Assembly: GCA_020445255.1 (NCBI GenBank)
Contig: JAGRGY010000011.1
Location: 98,862 to 162,861 of the forward strand
Direction of reading: 5' to 3'
Source: Gammaproteobacteria bacterium
GTDB taxonomy: Bacteria > Pseudomonadota > Gammaproteobacteria > Chromatiales > Chromatiaceae
DNA: 64,000 bases
Shown in pieces: positions 19,202 to 28,883 of the stretch; the stretch's first letter is position 1; every line of letters starts with the position of its first letter. Made by a program: the position numbers and the translations under genes. Below the pieces are notes generated by a model. The model did no database searches, was not told the origin of the DNA, and saw only the letters and a program-made list of their open reading frames with translations.

Positions 19202-20179
19202 ATGATTGAAACGAACCGGAACAAGCGTGCCGCGACCATGCCGATGCCGTCGATCACAAAGCCGATATACGCACTCTGCGCCGCGATCGGCACCCTGCTG
19301 ATGCTGTCGCGGGCGCCGGCGGCGACACTGCCCGTCGCATCGCCTCCGCCGCTCACGCGCATCGCCAAGTCGCTGGCCGGTGGTGACGAACTGCAGCGCT
19401 TCGACTTCGCCGATGCGCTGCTCGAGGTGCTGCAGGAGAGCTACCGTGAAGAACTCGCGGCCTCGACACGGGAACGGGCAAGCACCGAGGATCGGCGCCG
19501 AAAACTCGCACGCTGGCGCGGCGCGACCGCCGACATGTTGGAACGCTTCGCCAGCGCACGTCTGCAACTCGGCGAGGGTGCCGAAGCGCGCGTGCATGTC
19601 GATTCGCAGGGTCAGGTGCTGTTGTTCATTGGCGACCAGGCGGTCGCGTTCTCAGCTCCGCGTCCCGACGTCGAGCACGATCTCGAGCAACGCGCGGTAA
19701 CGCGCTATTGCGCCTACAGCGACTGCACCGCGATTGCTGACAGTGGCGACGTAGCGACCGTTGCCGGCCCACCACCCGGGGAATGGCGCCTGTTCGGTCA
19801 CCGGCGGCCGGCCTACCAGGTTGGCGAATATCTGCGCTGCAGCTTCGACGACCTGGTGGGGCGCGCAGCAAAGCAGTTGGCATGCGAGGACGCGGCCGAC
19901 GAAACCGCCCGCCTGATCGACGCCCTCCGCCGTACGTCCAGCGCCAGTGATCCCATCGACTGGCAGCGCATATCGACCCAGCGCAGCGTTGTCAGCACCG
20001 ATGTGACGCTTCGTTCAAGCGCCGACGGCCGCACGCTGCGCCTCGTGCTGCCGCGACTCGCGCGGCTCGACCGAGATGCATGGCAGGCCTTCGTCGGTCA
20101 TGTCGCGGCGTTGTTCGAACAACGCCGCACACCGGTGCTGATCGAGCGCGGCGATCAGCTGATCGATCGGCGCCGCTGA
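19202..20179 (+). CDS. Exported protein of unknown function
   Basis: A 325-residue protein not assigned to a family. A hydrophobic stretch near residues 20-40 ends in RAPAA, consistent with a signal peptide or anchor; an ATG at 19238 gives a more normal signal length. A helical, charged part follows (about 60-125). Two Cys are close together in YCAYSDCTA (about 175) and two more in CSFDDL and LACEDA. It is divergent from the TIR-TPR gene and convergent with vgrG, with only 11 bp between the stops. It could be related to either neighbour. Confidence 0.65.
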   Translation: MIETNRNKRAATMPMPSITKPIYALCAAIGTLLMLSRAPAATLPVASPPPLTRIAKSLAGGDELQRFDFADALLEVLQESYREELAASTRERASTEDRRRKLARWRGATADMLERFASARLQLGEGAEARVHVDSQGQVLLFIGDQAVAFSAPRPDVEHDLEQRAVTRYCAYSDCTAIADSGDVATVAGPPPGEWRLFGHRRPAYQVGEYLRCSFDDLVGRAAKQLACEDAADETARLIDALRRTSSASDPIDWQRISTQRSVVSTDVTLRSSADGRTLRLVLPRLARLDRDAWQAFVGHVAALFEQRRTPVLIERGDQLIDRRR

Positions 20180-20190
20180 CGCCGACGCCG

Positions 20191-22071
20191 TCAGCCATCC
20201 TCCTGCTCGACCACGTTGGCACCGCGCAGCAACAGCCTGTCCTTCGCCTTTACCGTTACGCGTTCACCGCTGATGATGACGTCGCCGTCAGCCTGCAGCT
20301 CTATCGACGCCTTGCCGTTCCTGATCACGATGTTGTGGTTGCCCTGAATCGTCAGCTTCTTGCCCGCGGTCAGGGTCAGCGTATCGTCCGATCCGATGCT
20401 GAGCGCCTTTGCCGTCCCCAACGTGTACTTGTTGCCGACAGTGACCGTGCGGTTGCCGCCGACCGCAATGCTGCAGGCATCGCCGATGGACTCGGATGTA
20501 TCACCGCCGACCGATACCGTAAGATTGCGACCGACCATACCGGTCACATCGTTGCCGGCACTGAGCAACATGTCGTCGCCGGCGGTCGCGAGTAGATCGC
20601 GACCGGCATCCAGCAGCAGCGTCTCCGATCCGGCGGTATCATCGAAACGCAGCGTGTTGGGCACGCCCGCGTCCGAGCGCGATTGCAGTACCGTCTGCAT
20701 CTTGTCCTGCGGCAGGTCCGCCGGTGGCGTCGCGGCGCCGTTGTAGAGCGAGCCGACCACGATCGGGCGGCGCGCGTCGCCGTGTTCGAACGCCACCAGC
20801 ACCTCGTCGCCGACGCGCGGAATCATCAACAGGCCACGCCCATCGCCGGCCCAACCCTGGCTCACACGCACCCAGGGTGTGGGCCCATCGGACGCCTGCC
20901 ATGGGAACCTCACCTGCACGCGTCCACGTGCGTCGACGTGAATGGATTCACCCGCCGGCCCATCGACCACGGCGGTATGCGGCCCACGCAGGTCAGGTCG
21001 CCGCCCGCCGGCCGGCAACGGCAGCGGCTCGCCTTCAGGGGCGGCGACGAAATCACAACGCAGGGTAACGCCCACCAGTCTGTTCGATGCTGCCGTCGGC
21101 GGGCCGGCATCGGCCCACATGTCGGTCGCGGTGACCACATGCGCGACATTCAACTCCTTGCGCGCGTGCCCGGCGAGCACAAAGCGGCGTCCGGCGGCGA
21201 TACCCGGCGAGACCCCCATGCCGTGCGCGGTCAGGAAACCCGTCCGCTCCGCGGCCAGCCGCAAGTCGGCGCGCTGCGCGCCGGTTGCAACGTCGTGGTA
21301 GCCACCCGGATAGTCGACCAATGTCGCACAGCTCTCGCCGCGTTTGACGACACCGGCGCGTACGGCCAACTCGCGCGCGGGGTTGTCGGGGTCTACGTCG
21401 TCGAGTGCGATGCGCGTCGGGCGCGCCTCCGCACACGGATCGAAGCGCACGATGCCTTGCCCTGTCCCACCCGCCGCCAACATCGACTGCGTCGCGTATC
21501 CCGGCAGCGGGGAGGCCGCGTCCGCTGCATCGAGCAGCACGAGCGTATGGCCATGCTCGTCGTGCTCGAAGTAATACCAGATGCCGTCATCCTCCATCAG
21601 CCGGGTGACGAACGCGAGATCCGACTCGCCGAACTGGATCGTGAACTCATGCGGTGGGTGGTCGCCCGAGGTACGGTCTTCGAACGTGAGGCCATGCGTC
21701 TCGAACACATCGGCGAGTATGTCGATCACCGACATGTCGGCGAACACGCGATTGTTGCTGCAGCGTGAAAGCTGCGCGAGGCGCGGCACCAGCGACAGGC
21801 GGTATTGCCCGCTGCGCCCGGCGGCAGGGAGTGCCTCGGCGCGATCGACGAGACCGTGCAGGTAGCGTCCGCGTGGATCCGCGGTGTCGAACCGCAGCGC
21901 CACGCCCATGTCGAGCATGCGGTCGATGTCGAGATTGGCCGACCCCGTCGCGACAATCTCGATCCTGAACGGTTGCGACACGGCCTCGCGCAGATGCAGA
22001 CTCAGTGGCACCAGGTTCACCCGCCGGCTGGTCGACACCATGATGTTGGTTACGAATACAGGCTGGTCCAT
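20191..22071 (-). CDS. vgrG: VgrG, type VI secretion spike protein
   Basis: A 626-residue trimeric spike tip of T6SS. The gp27-like part starts at the N-terminus (about 1-370), with the family block ESDLAFVTRLMEDDGIWYYF near 165. An OB-fold part follows (GRVQVRFPWQ, SQGWAGDGRGLLMIPRVGDEVLV). The end (about 490-626) is a beta-helix of short repeats such as VSVGGDTSESIGDACSIAVGG. No extra toxic domain is fused. No Hcp, TssB/C or ClpV gene is in the window, so it is an orphan that may carry neighbours as cargo. Confidence 0.93.
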   Translation of the reverse strand: MDQPVFVTNIMVSTSRRVNLVPLSLHLREAVSQPFRIEIVATGSANLDIDRMLDMGVALRFDTADPRGRYLHGLVDRAEALPAAGRSGQYRLSLVPRLAQLSRCSNNRVFADMSVIDILADVFETHGLTFEDRTSGDHPPHEFTIQFGESDLAFVTRLMEDDGIWYYFEHDEHGHTLVLLDAADAASPLPGYATQSMLAAGGTGQGIVRFDPCAEARPTRIALDDVDPDNPARELAVRAGVVKRGESCATLVDYPGGYHDVATGAQRADLRLAAERTGFLTAHGMGVSPGIAAGRRFVLAGHARKELNVAHVVTATDMWADAGPPTAASNRLVGVTLRCDFVAAPEGEPLPLPAGGRRPDLRGPHTAVVDGPAGESIHVDARGRVQVRFPWQASDGPTPWVRVSQGWAGDGRGLLMIPRVGDEVLVAFEHGDARRPIVVGSLYNGAATPPADLPQDKMQTVLQSRSDAGVPNTLRFDDTAGSETLLLDAGRDLLATAGDDMLLSAGNDVTGMVGRNLTVSVGGDTSESIGDACSIAVGGNRTVTVGNKYTLGTAKALSIGSDDTLTLTAGKKLTIQGNHNIVIRNGKASIELQADGDVIISGERVTVKAKDRLLLRGANVVEQEDG

Positions 22072-22215
22072 ATCGTCACCTCGCTGCCTCGGCGGGCCGG
22101 CGCATTATCGTTCTTCCCGTGCCAAGGAGTGTGGTTCAGCACCCCAACTTGGTCAACGCGTCGGGCCGCCGCGATACATTTGCACCATAGTCGATGCAAC
22201 ACGCCGGGGATCGAG

Positions 22216-22896
22216 GTGAGCCACGCCACGTTGCGTACGCTGTTGGTATTGCTGCTAGCCGCGACGGCGCTGTTCGTGGCGTATCACCGCGATCGCCTCG
22301 ACGTGGCGCAGCTCGGCCGGTGGATCGATGCGGCCGCCATCGCCGGCCCTCTGCTGTTCGTTGCGATCTACGCCGCGGCTACGGTGCTGTTTCTACCGGG
22401 CAGCCTGATGACCCTGGCCGGCGGCGCGCTTTTCGGGCCGATCGCAGGCACGCTGTACAACCTGGCCGGTGCCACGCTGGGCGCGGCACTTGCATTCGTG
22501 ATTGCACGTTTCATCGGTGGAACATGGATCGAGCGGCGTGCACACGGGAGCATGCAACGCCTGCGCGACGGCATCGACGACGAAGGCTGGCGGTTTGTCG
22601 CCTTCACCCGCCTGGTACCTGCGTTTCCGTTCAACCTGTTGAACTACGCGCTTGGTCTGACGCGGATTCGTTTCTGGTCATATCTCGTCACGTCGGCGAT
22701 CTGCATGCTGCCCGGAGCCGCGGCCTACACCTACCTGGGCCATGCCGGGCGGCAGGTGCTGGAAGGCGAACGCAGCCTGATCCAAGTCGGCCTGATCGGC
22801 CTCGCGCTGCTGGCGGTGCTGGCATTCCTGCCGCGCCTGGTCAAACGCCTGCGTCGATCCGGCCAACGCGGATCCGCAGCGAACCGGTCCCATTGA
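22216..22896 (+). CDS. TVP38/TMEM64 (DedA-like) membrane protein
   Basis: A 226-residue inner-membrane protein with about five or six hydrophobic segments. Family signatures are FLPGSLMTLAGGALFGP (about 65), and FTRLVPAFPFNLLNYALGLT (about 135-155). DedA-superfamily proteins of this kind are linked to lipid scrambling and membrane homeostasis. The start is a GTG with a weak site (GATCGAG), so the exact N-terminus is not certain. The C-terminal tail is basic and cytoplasmic. It is followed after 50 bp by the diheme protein. Confidence 0.85.
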   Translation: MSHATLRTLLVLLLAATALFVAYHRDRLDVAQLGRWIDAAAIAGPLLFVAIYAAATVLFLPGSLMTLAGGALFGPIAGTLYNLAGATLGAALAFVIARFIGGTWIERRAHGSMQRLRDGIDDEGWRFVAFTRLVPAFPFNLLNYALGLTRIRFWSYLVTSAICMLPGAAAYTYLGHAGRQVLEGERSLIQVGLIGLALLAVLAFLPRLVKRLRRSGQRGSAANRSH

Positions 22897-22946
22897 ATAA
22901 CGCCGTGGGCGCATACTGCGTAGGGGAATCCCGACACGGACCTGCC

Positions 22947-23447
22947 ATGCTGCCGATCAAAGCGATACTCGCCCTGCTGCTGACGGCCCTGGTCTGGAGC
23001 GACTCGTCGTCGGCACGATCCGGAATCGACCTGCACTGGCTGTGGGACGATCGCTGCCTTGGCTGCCACGGGCACTCGGCCGATTTCGCGCGCGCCATGT
23101 TGCACGTGGAGGAGGGCGAGCTGCGTGGTGTGCACCATGAGACCGACCTGCGTACCTTCCTGCACAACCACTACCTGGCCGGCATGGAGGTCGACGCGGT
23201 ATACCGCATGCTAATGGCGCAAGCCCGGACGCCGCCGCGATTCAGCGAGGAGTGCCGGCGGTGCCACGACTCAGCGGTGGACCTGGTGCGCGAATCGGCC
23301 GAACTGCGCGACGGTGTGCTCTACAGCAGGAAATCGGGGCGGGTCATGCGCGAGTTTCTCGACGGTCACCGTCACCTCGACGCGGCCGATGCGGCATTTT
23401 TCGACGAACTGCTGACCCGGATCGCAAGCGAGGTTTACCGGCCTTAG
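22947..23447 (+). CDS. Diheme c-type cytochrome-like protein
   Basis: A 166-residue exported protein. The signal peptide runs to about residue 24. Two CxxCH heme sites are present: CLGCH (37-41) and CRRCH (103-107). Additional histidines between them (HHETD, HNHY) may be axial ligands. The rest is helical and charged. It would act in periplasmic electron transfer. It follows the TVP38 gene by 50 bp with no strong ribosome site, so an operon is possible. No partner oxidase is seen nearby. Confidence 0.82.
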   Translation: MLPIKAILALLLTALVWSDSSSARSGIDLHWLWDDRCLGCHGHSADFARAMLHVEEGELRGVHHETDLRTFLHNHYLAGMEVDAVYRMLMAQARTPPRFSEECRRCHDSAVDLVRESAELRDGVLYSRKSGRVMREFLDGHRHLDAADAAFFDELLTRIASEVYRP

Positions 23448-23687
23448 CCCGCAACCGTCTGTCGCGTACGCAGGGAACGAGGATGGCCGCCGTGCGACAT
23501 GCCGGCAGCACGGCCCGAACGGGGTGCGTCGCCGGTACTATAGTGTCGAAGCGTGGCTCGGCGCTGCGGCCGAGAACGGGCGACGCCGGACAGGCATCCG
23601 ATCCGCTGTCGCGACCCGGAGGCACGACGCGGCACCCGTCCGATCCGGCACTGAAACCTCTGCGCGCCAACCTCCACGAGGGCAACC

Positions 23688-24653
23688 ATGGCAAAGAAGA
23701 CATTAGCGACACCCGAATCGTCGATCCTCGAACGCTACTCGATGATGGAGGACGACTGGGCGGTGCCCGCGCGTGACACCTTCGTCTCGCCGATGGTCGA
23801 TGAGCGACCCGGCCAGATGCTGATGTTCGGTGAGCGCCTGCGCAACGGTTCGATCAGTGCCGACATCACGATTCTCGACACCCTGCCGCGGCGCAATGGC
23901 GAACCCTCGATGGAGGTCTCGCTGGTCGCGCGCTACGACGGCCCGGAGACCTACTACTACGCCGGCACCGGGGCGTTCTACTCGAAATTCTTCATCGGCA
24001 AGGTCTGGTCAGGGCCGATCTGGCAGGCGCGCCGCTGGATCGGGCAGCAAAGCTCCGTGTTCAAGGACAAGCAATACCGCCTGCGGCTGGAGTTTCGAGG
24101 CAACCAGATCACGTTGTTCGAAAACGACGTGCAACTCCTGGTTGTGGTCGATGACAGCTACAGCATCGGCCAGTGCGGCCTGGGCGCCTGGAAGACGGCC
24201 GCGCGCTTCGAGAACGTCCGAATACAGCGCGCAACACCAAGGGCGTTCGTCATCATGCCGTTCGCCAGTGAACTGAACTTCGTCCACCACGTGATCAGCA
24301 GCACGGTAAAGTCGTTTGGCATCGATTGTGTGCGCGCCGACGAGATCGCGATCTCGCGACCGGTCATGGACGACGTCAAGGCGCAGATCGCCGAAGCCGA
24401 TCTGGTCATCGTCGATTTCACCGGCAGAAACCCGAATGTGTACTACGAAGCCGGCCTGGCCGAGGCGTGGAAAAAAGACTGGATCGTGCTGGCGCAGTCG
24501 TCCGATGACATGACATTCGACGTACGCCATATCCGCTCGATACGCTACACCAACACGATGGGCGCCGACGTCAAACTGGCGCAGGACCTGAGCAATGCGC
24601 TCATCGCGCTCGGCTACCGCCAGTCCGGGGTCAGTCCCCCGGCACGCAGCTGA
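23688..24653 (+). CDS. Lectin-like/LamG plus TIR/deoxyribosyltransferase-like protein
   Basis: A 321-residue protein with two parts. Residues about 20-180 look like a concanavalin/LamG-type beta-sandwich (MEVSLVARYDGPETYYYAG, LENDVQLLVV-type strands). From about residue 185 there is a TIR- or deoxyribosyltransferase-like domain: AFVIMPFASE, RADEIA, ADLVIVDFTGRNPNVYYEAG. The latter is the same motif set as in the protein at 17102-19108. The ATG has a GAGGGCAACC site. It converges with a lipoprotein gene, overlapping by 23 bp. Function unknown; nucleotide handling in a conflict or stress response is inferred. Confidence 0.7.
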   Translation: MAKKTLATPESSILERYSMMEDDWAVPARDTFVSPMVDERPGQMLMFGERLRNGSISADITILDTLPRRNGEPSMEVSLVARYDGPETYYYAGTGAFYSKFFIGKVWSGPIWQARRWIGQQSSVFKDKQYRLRLEFRGNQITLFENDVQLLVVVDDSYSIGQCGLGAWKTAARFENVRIQRATPRAFVIMPFASELNFVHHVISSTVKSFGIDCVRADEIAISRPVMDDVKAQIAEADLVIVDFTGRNPNVYYEAGLAEAWKKDWIVLAQSSDDMTFDVRHIRSIRYTNTMGADVKLAQDLSNALIALGYRQSGVSPPARS

Positions 24654-25500
24654 ACGTCTCCAGATCCGCGATCGCGGCGACCCGCCGACACGCGGATTCG
24701 ATGACCCTGTCGCGGACCTGCCAGTCGGCTGCCGTTGGACTGCCCCCGACCGAGAACCGGCCGAGGTCGTCGGCCGCGTCGAGCAGGTAGGCACGACCGA
24801 AATGGCGCAGCCGGATCGACTTCTTCAGCCCGTCGACCGCCGATTCCGCGGCGCCGCGCACCAGCCCCGTCGACACCCCGGCATTGATCGCCCCGACCAG
24901 ACTGCGCACCTTGTCATCGACGCGTCGCAGCGTCGGACGTTCGGCGTACAGTGCAGTCTCCAGCACCAGCAGGACCTGCTCGAGGCGCCGCTGATGGGCA
25001 TCGAATGCTGCCGCGTCGGCGTTCGCACCGACCACGTCACTCGCCGCACGCAGCGCGGCCTCGGCCTTGCGCATCGTCACCAGAAAGTTCACGGCATCGC
25101 CGATGCGTTCCTCGTAGGCGCCGACCTCGAAGTTGTAGGCCCCGTACGTCGCCAGCAGCGACACGACGACGTGGCCGCGATACAGCCTCGACTCTTCGGT
25201 CGCGACCGGGACCAGCACACAATCCAGCAGCGGGTCGACCGTCGCATCACCGCGCACGATGGCGCTGATGTATGCGGGTGAGAGACGTCCACCCTCGCTG
25301 ACGTGTACGACCTCGGTCTCTGCTGCCGATTCGGCACCGGACCTGCCGAGCGGACCCGGCAGCACGACCTCCATGCTGTCGCATCGACCGTCTTCCGCGA
25401 CCGTCGCCTCGACGGTGCCGACTGACCACAGCGTGCTGCATCCCTGCATCAGCAGGCCCATCGATGCGGCCACCGATATCCGGAACAACTTACGTCTCAT
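24631..25500 (-). CDS. Lipoprotein of unknown function
   Basis: A 289-residue predicted lipoprotein. The N-terminus has a basic, hydrophobic signal and lipobox LMQGC (about 18-22). The start at 25500 was chosen because it gives a normal signal and has GGGAGAG upstream; the frame is open farther back but has no signal. The body is mostly helical with alternating charged residues (about 140-200). No family recognised. It converges with and overlaps the TIR-like gene by 23 bp. Confidence 0.7.
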   Translation of the reverse strand: MRRKLFRISVAASMGLLMQGCSTLWSVGTVEATVAEDGRCDSMEVVLPGPLGRSGAESAAETEVVHVSEGGRLSPAYISAIVRGDATVDPLLDCVLVPVATEESRLYRGHVVVSLLATYGAYNFEVGAYEERIGDAVNFLVTMRKAEAALRAASDVVGANADAAAFDAHQRRLEQVLLVLETALYAERPTLRRVDDKVRSLVGAINAGVSTGLVRGAAESAVDGLKKSIRLRHFGRAYLLDAADDLGRFSVGGSPTAADWQVRDRVIESACRRVAAIADLETFSCVPGD

Positions 25501-25813
25501 AGGTGCTCTCCCAAACCAGCGAAACTCGGAGTGACATTTGGTGCCGACTGCTACCACGTGCTGGATGAGTACGCAGGGCAAGCCCATACCGGCCCACCAC
25601 GGCAGACGCGGGATCCGTAGGCCCCGGTCGGTTGTCGGCGTCGGCAGGGAATCGTCATCGACGCCCGTCGACCGGACGCAACGAAGCAGTCAGAAAAAGC
25701 ATAGGCCGGATTGACGCGATGCGGGACGATCATCACCGCCCATGCGGGAGGCGAGCGACCCGTCGACCTCGCCCGCGACACTGGCGTGCGCCTGCCGCGG
25801 GACCTCGCCGGGG
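25501..25813. other. Intergenic region with no gene seen
   Basis: About 310 bp between the lipoprotein start and the gspB stop, both on the minus strand. I see no coding frame with a ribosome site, no clear promoter and no strong terminator. It must hold the lipoprotein promoter. Confidence 0.5.
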
Positions 25814-26776
25814 TTATCGCGACCTGAGTCGGAAACGCCCGTCCGGCACCGCCAGGATCACGCCGCCGCGCGTGATTTCCTCGAGCGTTGGCCCCTCGGC
25901 GATCCGTTCGCCTTCACGGTACTTCTTCATGTTCAGCAGAACGAAGCGTTCGGCGGGTCGGTCGCTGTAGACGTGCACGTTCAGCACCAGACGGCCCGTC
26001 ACCTGACGCAGGATCTCGGGCGGCACGATCGGCCAGGACGGCAGCGACAGCCATGCCGTGTCCGGCTCGGGCTCGGGTGCCGGAGACGGCGCGAGACGGG
26101 CCGGTCTGAGCTCGACCACGTCTCGCGGAATCATCGGGACCGGGGCCGGTTGCGACGATGGTACGGTTGGCAGCGACGGTGGTGCGGCCGCCTGGCCGGC
26201 CTGGATGGTCGCGCCCGGCTCCGGTTCGCTGGCCACGGGCGGCACCGCCGGCGCCGCCAGCGGCAGCGGCCTCAGCGGACGGCGGTTGACGATGACCGGC
26301 GGCGATGCCGGCATGGCAGGTGGCGTCTCGACAGGGTCTGCAACAACGGCGGTAACCAGCGAATCTGGCGATGGTGCGGGTCGCGCCAACCGCACATCCG
26401 GTGGCGGCGCCGGTGCCGCAGCGACCTCTGCCGCAGGAGCGGATGCGTCGGACGGCTCATGTGCCGGGCGACGTGCCTTATCCGATGCATCGCCCGGGGT
26501 CGCCTCTCGCGCAATGTCGGGGGTACCGCGCGGCAGCGTCTCGACCGGCCGCAGGGTCGACGCGGGTGGCGCCGCGTCGCTGTCATCCCGGCTGCCATGC
26601 CACCAGAATCCAGCGACCAGCAGTGCATTCAGCGACAGCGCGGCGGCCAGCACCCACGGCCAGCGACGCGGCGGCCGCGGTGCGGATGGCAGGTCGTGCG
26701 GACTGTGGATGCCCGGCACCTTGCCGAACTCGCGCTCGCGCTCCGCTTTCTTCAGTGCCTCGAGGATGTACGACAT
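25814..26776 (-). CDS. gspB: General secretion pathway protein B (GspB-like)
   Basis: A 320-residue protein. It opens with the signature MSYILEALKKAERERE and has one membrane helix (about 43-60). A long Pro/Ala-rich periplasmic linker (about 65-250) leads to a C-terminal domain of about 60 residues (GRLVLNVHVYSDRPAERFV) typical of GspB. It works with ExeA to place the type II secretion secretin through peptidoglycan. It lies 4 bp after exeA on the same strand. No other type II genes are in the window. Confidence 0.88.
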   Translation of the reverse strand: MSYILEALKKAEREREFGKVPGIHSPHDLPSAPRPPRRWPWVLAAALSLNALLVAGFWWHGSRDDSDAAPPASTLRPVETLPRGTPDIAREATPGDASDKARRPAHEPSDASAPAAEVAAAPAPPPDVRLARPAPSPDSLVTAVVADPVETPPAMPASPPVIVNRRPLRPLPLAAPAVPPVASEPEPGATIQAGQAAAPPSLPTVPSSQPAPVPMIPRDVVELRPARLAPSPAPEPEPDTAWLSLPSWPIVPPEILRQVTGRLVLNVHVYSDRPAERFVLLNMKKYREGERIAEGPTLEEITRGGVILAVPDGRFRLRSR

Positions 26777-26780
26777 CCGG

Positions 26781-28883
26781 TCACTCCGATGCGGCCGTCA
26801 GCGAACCTGAGAGACGGGGGATCTCGGGATCGGCAGTCAGATTGTTGAGCACGATCAGGGTATGCGCACCGGCGACGCCGTCGGCGATCAGTCCACGTTT
26901 GCCCTGCAACGTCTTGACCGCGGCCGAGAGCGACGCATCGTAAAGCGTGGAATCCGTCGCGACGTTCTCATCATCGCCCGCCTCGCCGAGTCGCTCGCGC
27001 AGCCAGCGCACGTCGCTGCTGCGCATTCCCTGCTGCAACACGACATTGCCGGACGGCGGCTTCTTCCACAGCAGACGGTAGACACCGTTCCAGCGCTGTT
27101 CCACCTCGCCCCGCGCAAAGCGCAGCACCTCGCCATCGACGTCGAGCGTCACCCGGTCGCCCTCGATCCGCTGCATGACGACAGGAACCGTGCGACCGCT
27201 GCCCGCCTGCAACAACAGGATGACCGGACGATCGAAGCGGCGCAGCAGACCCCAGTTGCCCGACCCCTTGAGACAACCCAGACCGGCATTGGGCGCCTGT
27301 GCGCATGCCTGGTCGTCGTTGGCGGCCGCGGAGTCGTAACCCCACAGACGGTACAACCCGGACCACGCATGCGCGGCAGCCTTTACGCCGACCGCATCCA
27401 GGCGCTCGCTCAGCGAGGGCAACACCGGCGACGGCGGCGGAGACGGTATGGCCGGTATCGGTGCTGCCAGCGCCCGGTCGCCGGCTGAAGGTTGCACGGC
27501 GATCGGCACGGAAGACGCCGACTCGGCGGATGCGGGCTCGGGCGACGGCGGCGAGGCATTTGCCCACGCCGGATCCCCCAGACCGGCGCCCTGCGCACCT
27601 GGTTCGGGCGGTGCGCCGGCAAGGTCAGGTCCGGTTTCGATCGCTGCCGCAGCCTCCGCCATCCCGTCCGGCACGTCCGGCCACGACGTGGCGGTCGCCT
27701 GCGTGGGTGGAAACTGCGTCACCGCCGGTGTCGTCGACCCCTGTGCCGACGGCGGTGATGCCTCCCTCACCGGGTCGCCGGACTGGTCTGCGGGCTCGGC
27801 AGTCGCCCGCCTTGCCGCTCCCTGCGTGCCAGTCGCAATCGCAGTCGCAGTGGCGTGCGGCGACTCAGGCTGGGGGGCCGTTACGGCAAGCTTCTGCGTC
27901 GGGGTCGGCGGCATGACCGGGTACGACCCCATGGCCGTGGGTGTGGTGGCCGCAACCTCATGGTCGTGACGCGACACGCCGTACCACAGCCCGATGGCCA
28001 GCCCGGTGCCAAGCAGCAGCACAGCGGCAAGACCCAGCCATCCCCTGGACCGTGTCAGTTTCACGCCAGGTCGCTCCGCCGGCAGCACCTCGTTGGCCGC
28101 CTTGCGCATGATCCGCGCGTCGACGACGGCCACGCCCTCGGCGAAGGCCCCGAGCATCGCACGGTCGCACAACACGTTGATCAGCCGCGGGATGCCGTTC
28201 GCCAGATTGTGCACCATGTCGATCACACGCTCATCGAATACCGCGCTGCGCGCGCCGGCAAGCTGCAGGCGATGCCGGATGTAGGCCGCCGTCTCGGTGC
28301 GCGTCATCGGCGACAGGTGGAAGCGCGCGGTGATGCGTTGCGCGAGCTGGCGCAGGTCGTCGCGTGCCAGCAGTTCGCGCAGCTCCGGCTGGCCGACCAG
28401 GATGATCTGCAAGAGTTTCGCGTTCGAGGTCTCGAGATTGGTCAACAGACGCACCTGCTCCAGTGCGTCGGCGCCCAGGCACTGCGCCTCGTCGATGATC
28501 AGCACGGTACGCCGGCCAACCGCGTGGCTCTGCAGCAGGTAGGCGTTGAGGACGTCGGTCAGCACCTTGATGCTGGTGGTGCCCTTCGGATAGACGATCT
28601 CCAGCTCGTCGCACACGCTCGCGACCAGTTCGAGCGCCGTCACGCGCGGATTCAGGATCAGCGCAACATCGACCTCCTGCGGCAGACGCTCGACCAGGCA
28701 TCGGCAGATCGTCGTCTTGCCGGTGCCCACCTCGCCGGTCAGCTGCGCAAAACCGTCGCTCGATCGCGCCCCGTACGTCAGGTGCGCCAACGCCTCACGG
28801 TGCTGACGGCTCATGTACAGAAACCGCGGATTGGGCGCGATCGAAAACGGCTGACGCGAGAGCCCGAAATGCCTGTTGTACAT
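26781..28883 (-). CDS. exeA: ExeA/GspA ATPase
   Basis: A 700-residue type II secretion ATPase. It starts with the typical YNRHFGLSRQPFSIAPNPRF and has Walker A GEVGTGKTT (about 50-58) and Walker B LIIDEAQ (about 127). A single membrane helix near 285-305 separates the cytoplasmic AAA part from a Pro/Ala/Thr-rich periplasmic linker. The end (about 620-690, LRERLGEAG and LQGKRGLIADGVAG) is a peptidoglycan-binding domain. With GspB it opens the cell wall for the secretin. It is the last host protein gene before the prophage. Confidence 0.9.
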   Translation of the reverse strand: MYNRHFGLSRQPFSIAPNPRFLYMSRQHREALAHLTYGARSSDGFAQLTGEVGTGKTTICRCLVERLPQEVDVALILNPRVTALELVASVCDELEIVYPKGTTSIKVLTDVLNAYLLQSHAVGRRTVLIIDEAQCLGADALEQVRLLTNLETSNAKLLQIILVGQPELRELLARDDLRQLAQRITARFHLSPMTRTETAAYIRHRLQLAGARSAVFDERVIDMVHNLANGIPRLINVLCDRAMLGAFAEGVAVVDARIMRKAANEVLPAERPGVKLTRSRGWLGLAAVLLLGTGLAIGLWYGVSRHDHEVAATTPTAMGSYPVMPPTPTQKLAVTAPQPESPHATATAIATGTQGAARRATAEPADQSGDPVREASPPSAQGSTTPAVTQFPPTQATATSWPDVPDGMAEAAAAIETGPDLAGAPPEPGAQGAGLGDPAWANASPPSPEPASAESASSVPIAVQPSAGDRALAAPIPAIPSPPPSPVLPSLSERLDAVGVKAAAHAWSGLYRLWGYDSAAANDDQACAQAPNAGLGCLKGSGNWGLLRRFDRPVILLLQAGSGRTVPVVMQRIEGDRVTLDVDGEVLRFARGEVEQRWNGVYRLLWKKPPSGNVVLQQGMRSSDVRWLRERLGEAGDDENVATDSTLYDASLSAAVKTLQGKRGLIADGVAGAHTLIVLNNLTADPEIPRLSGSLTAASE

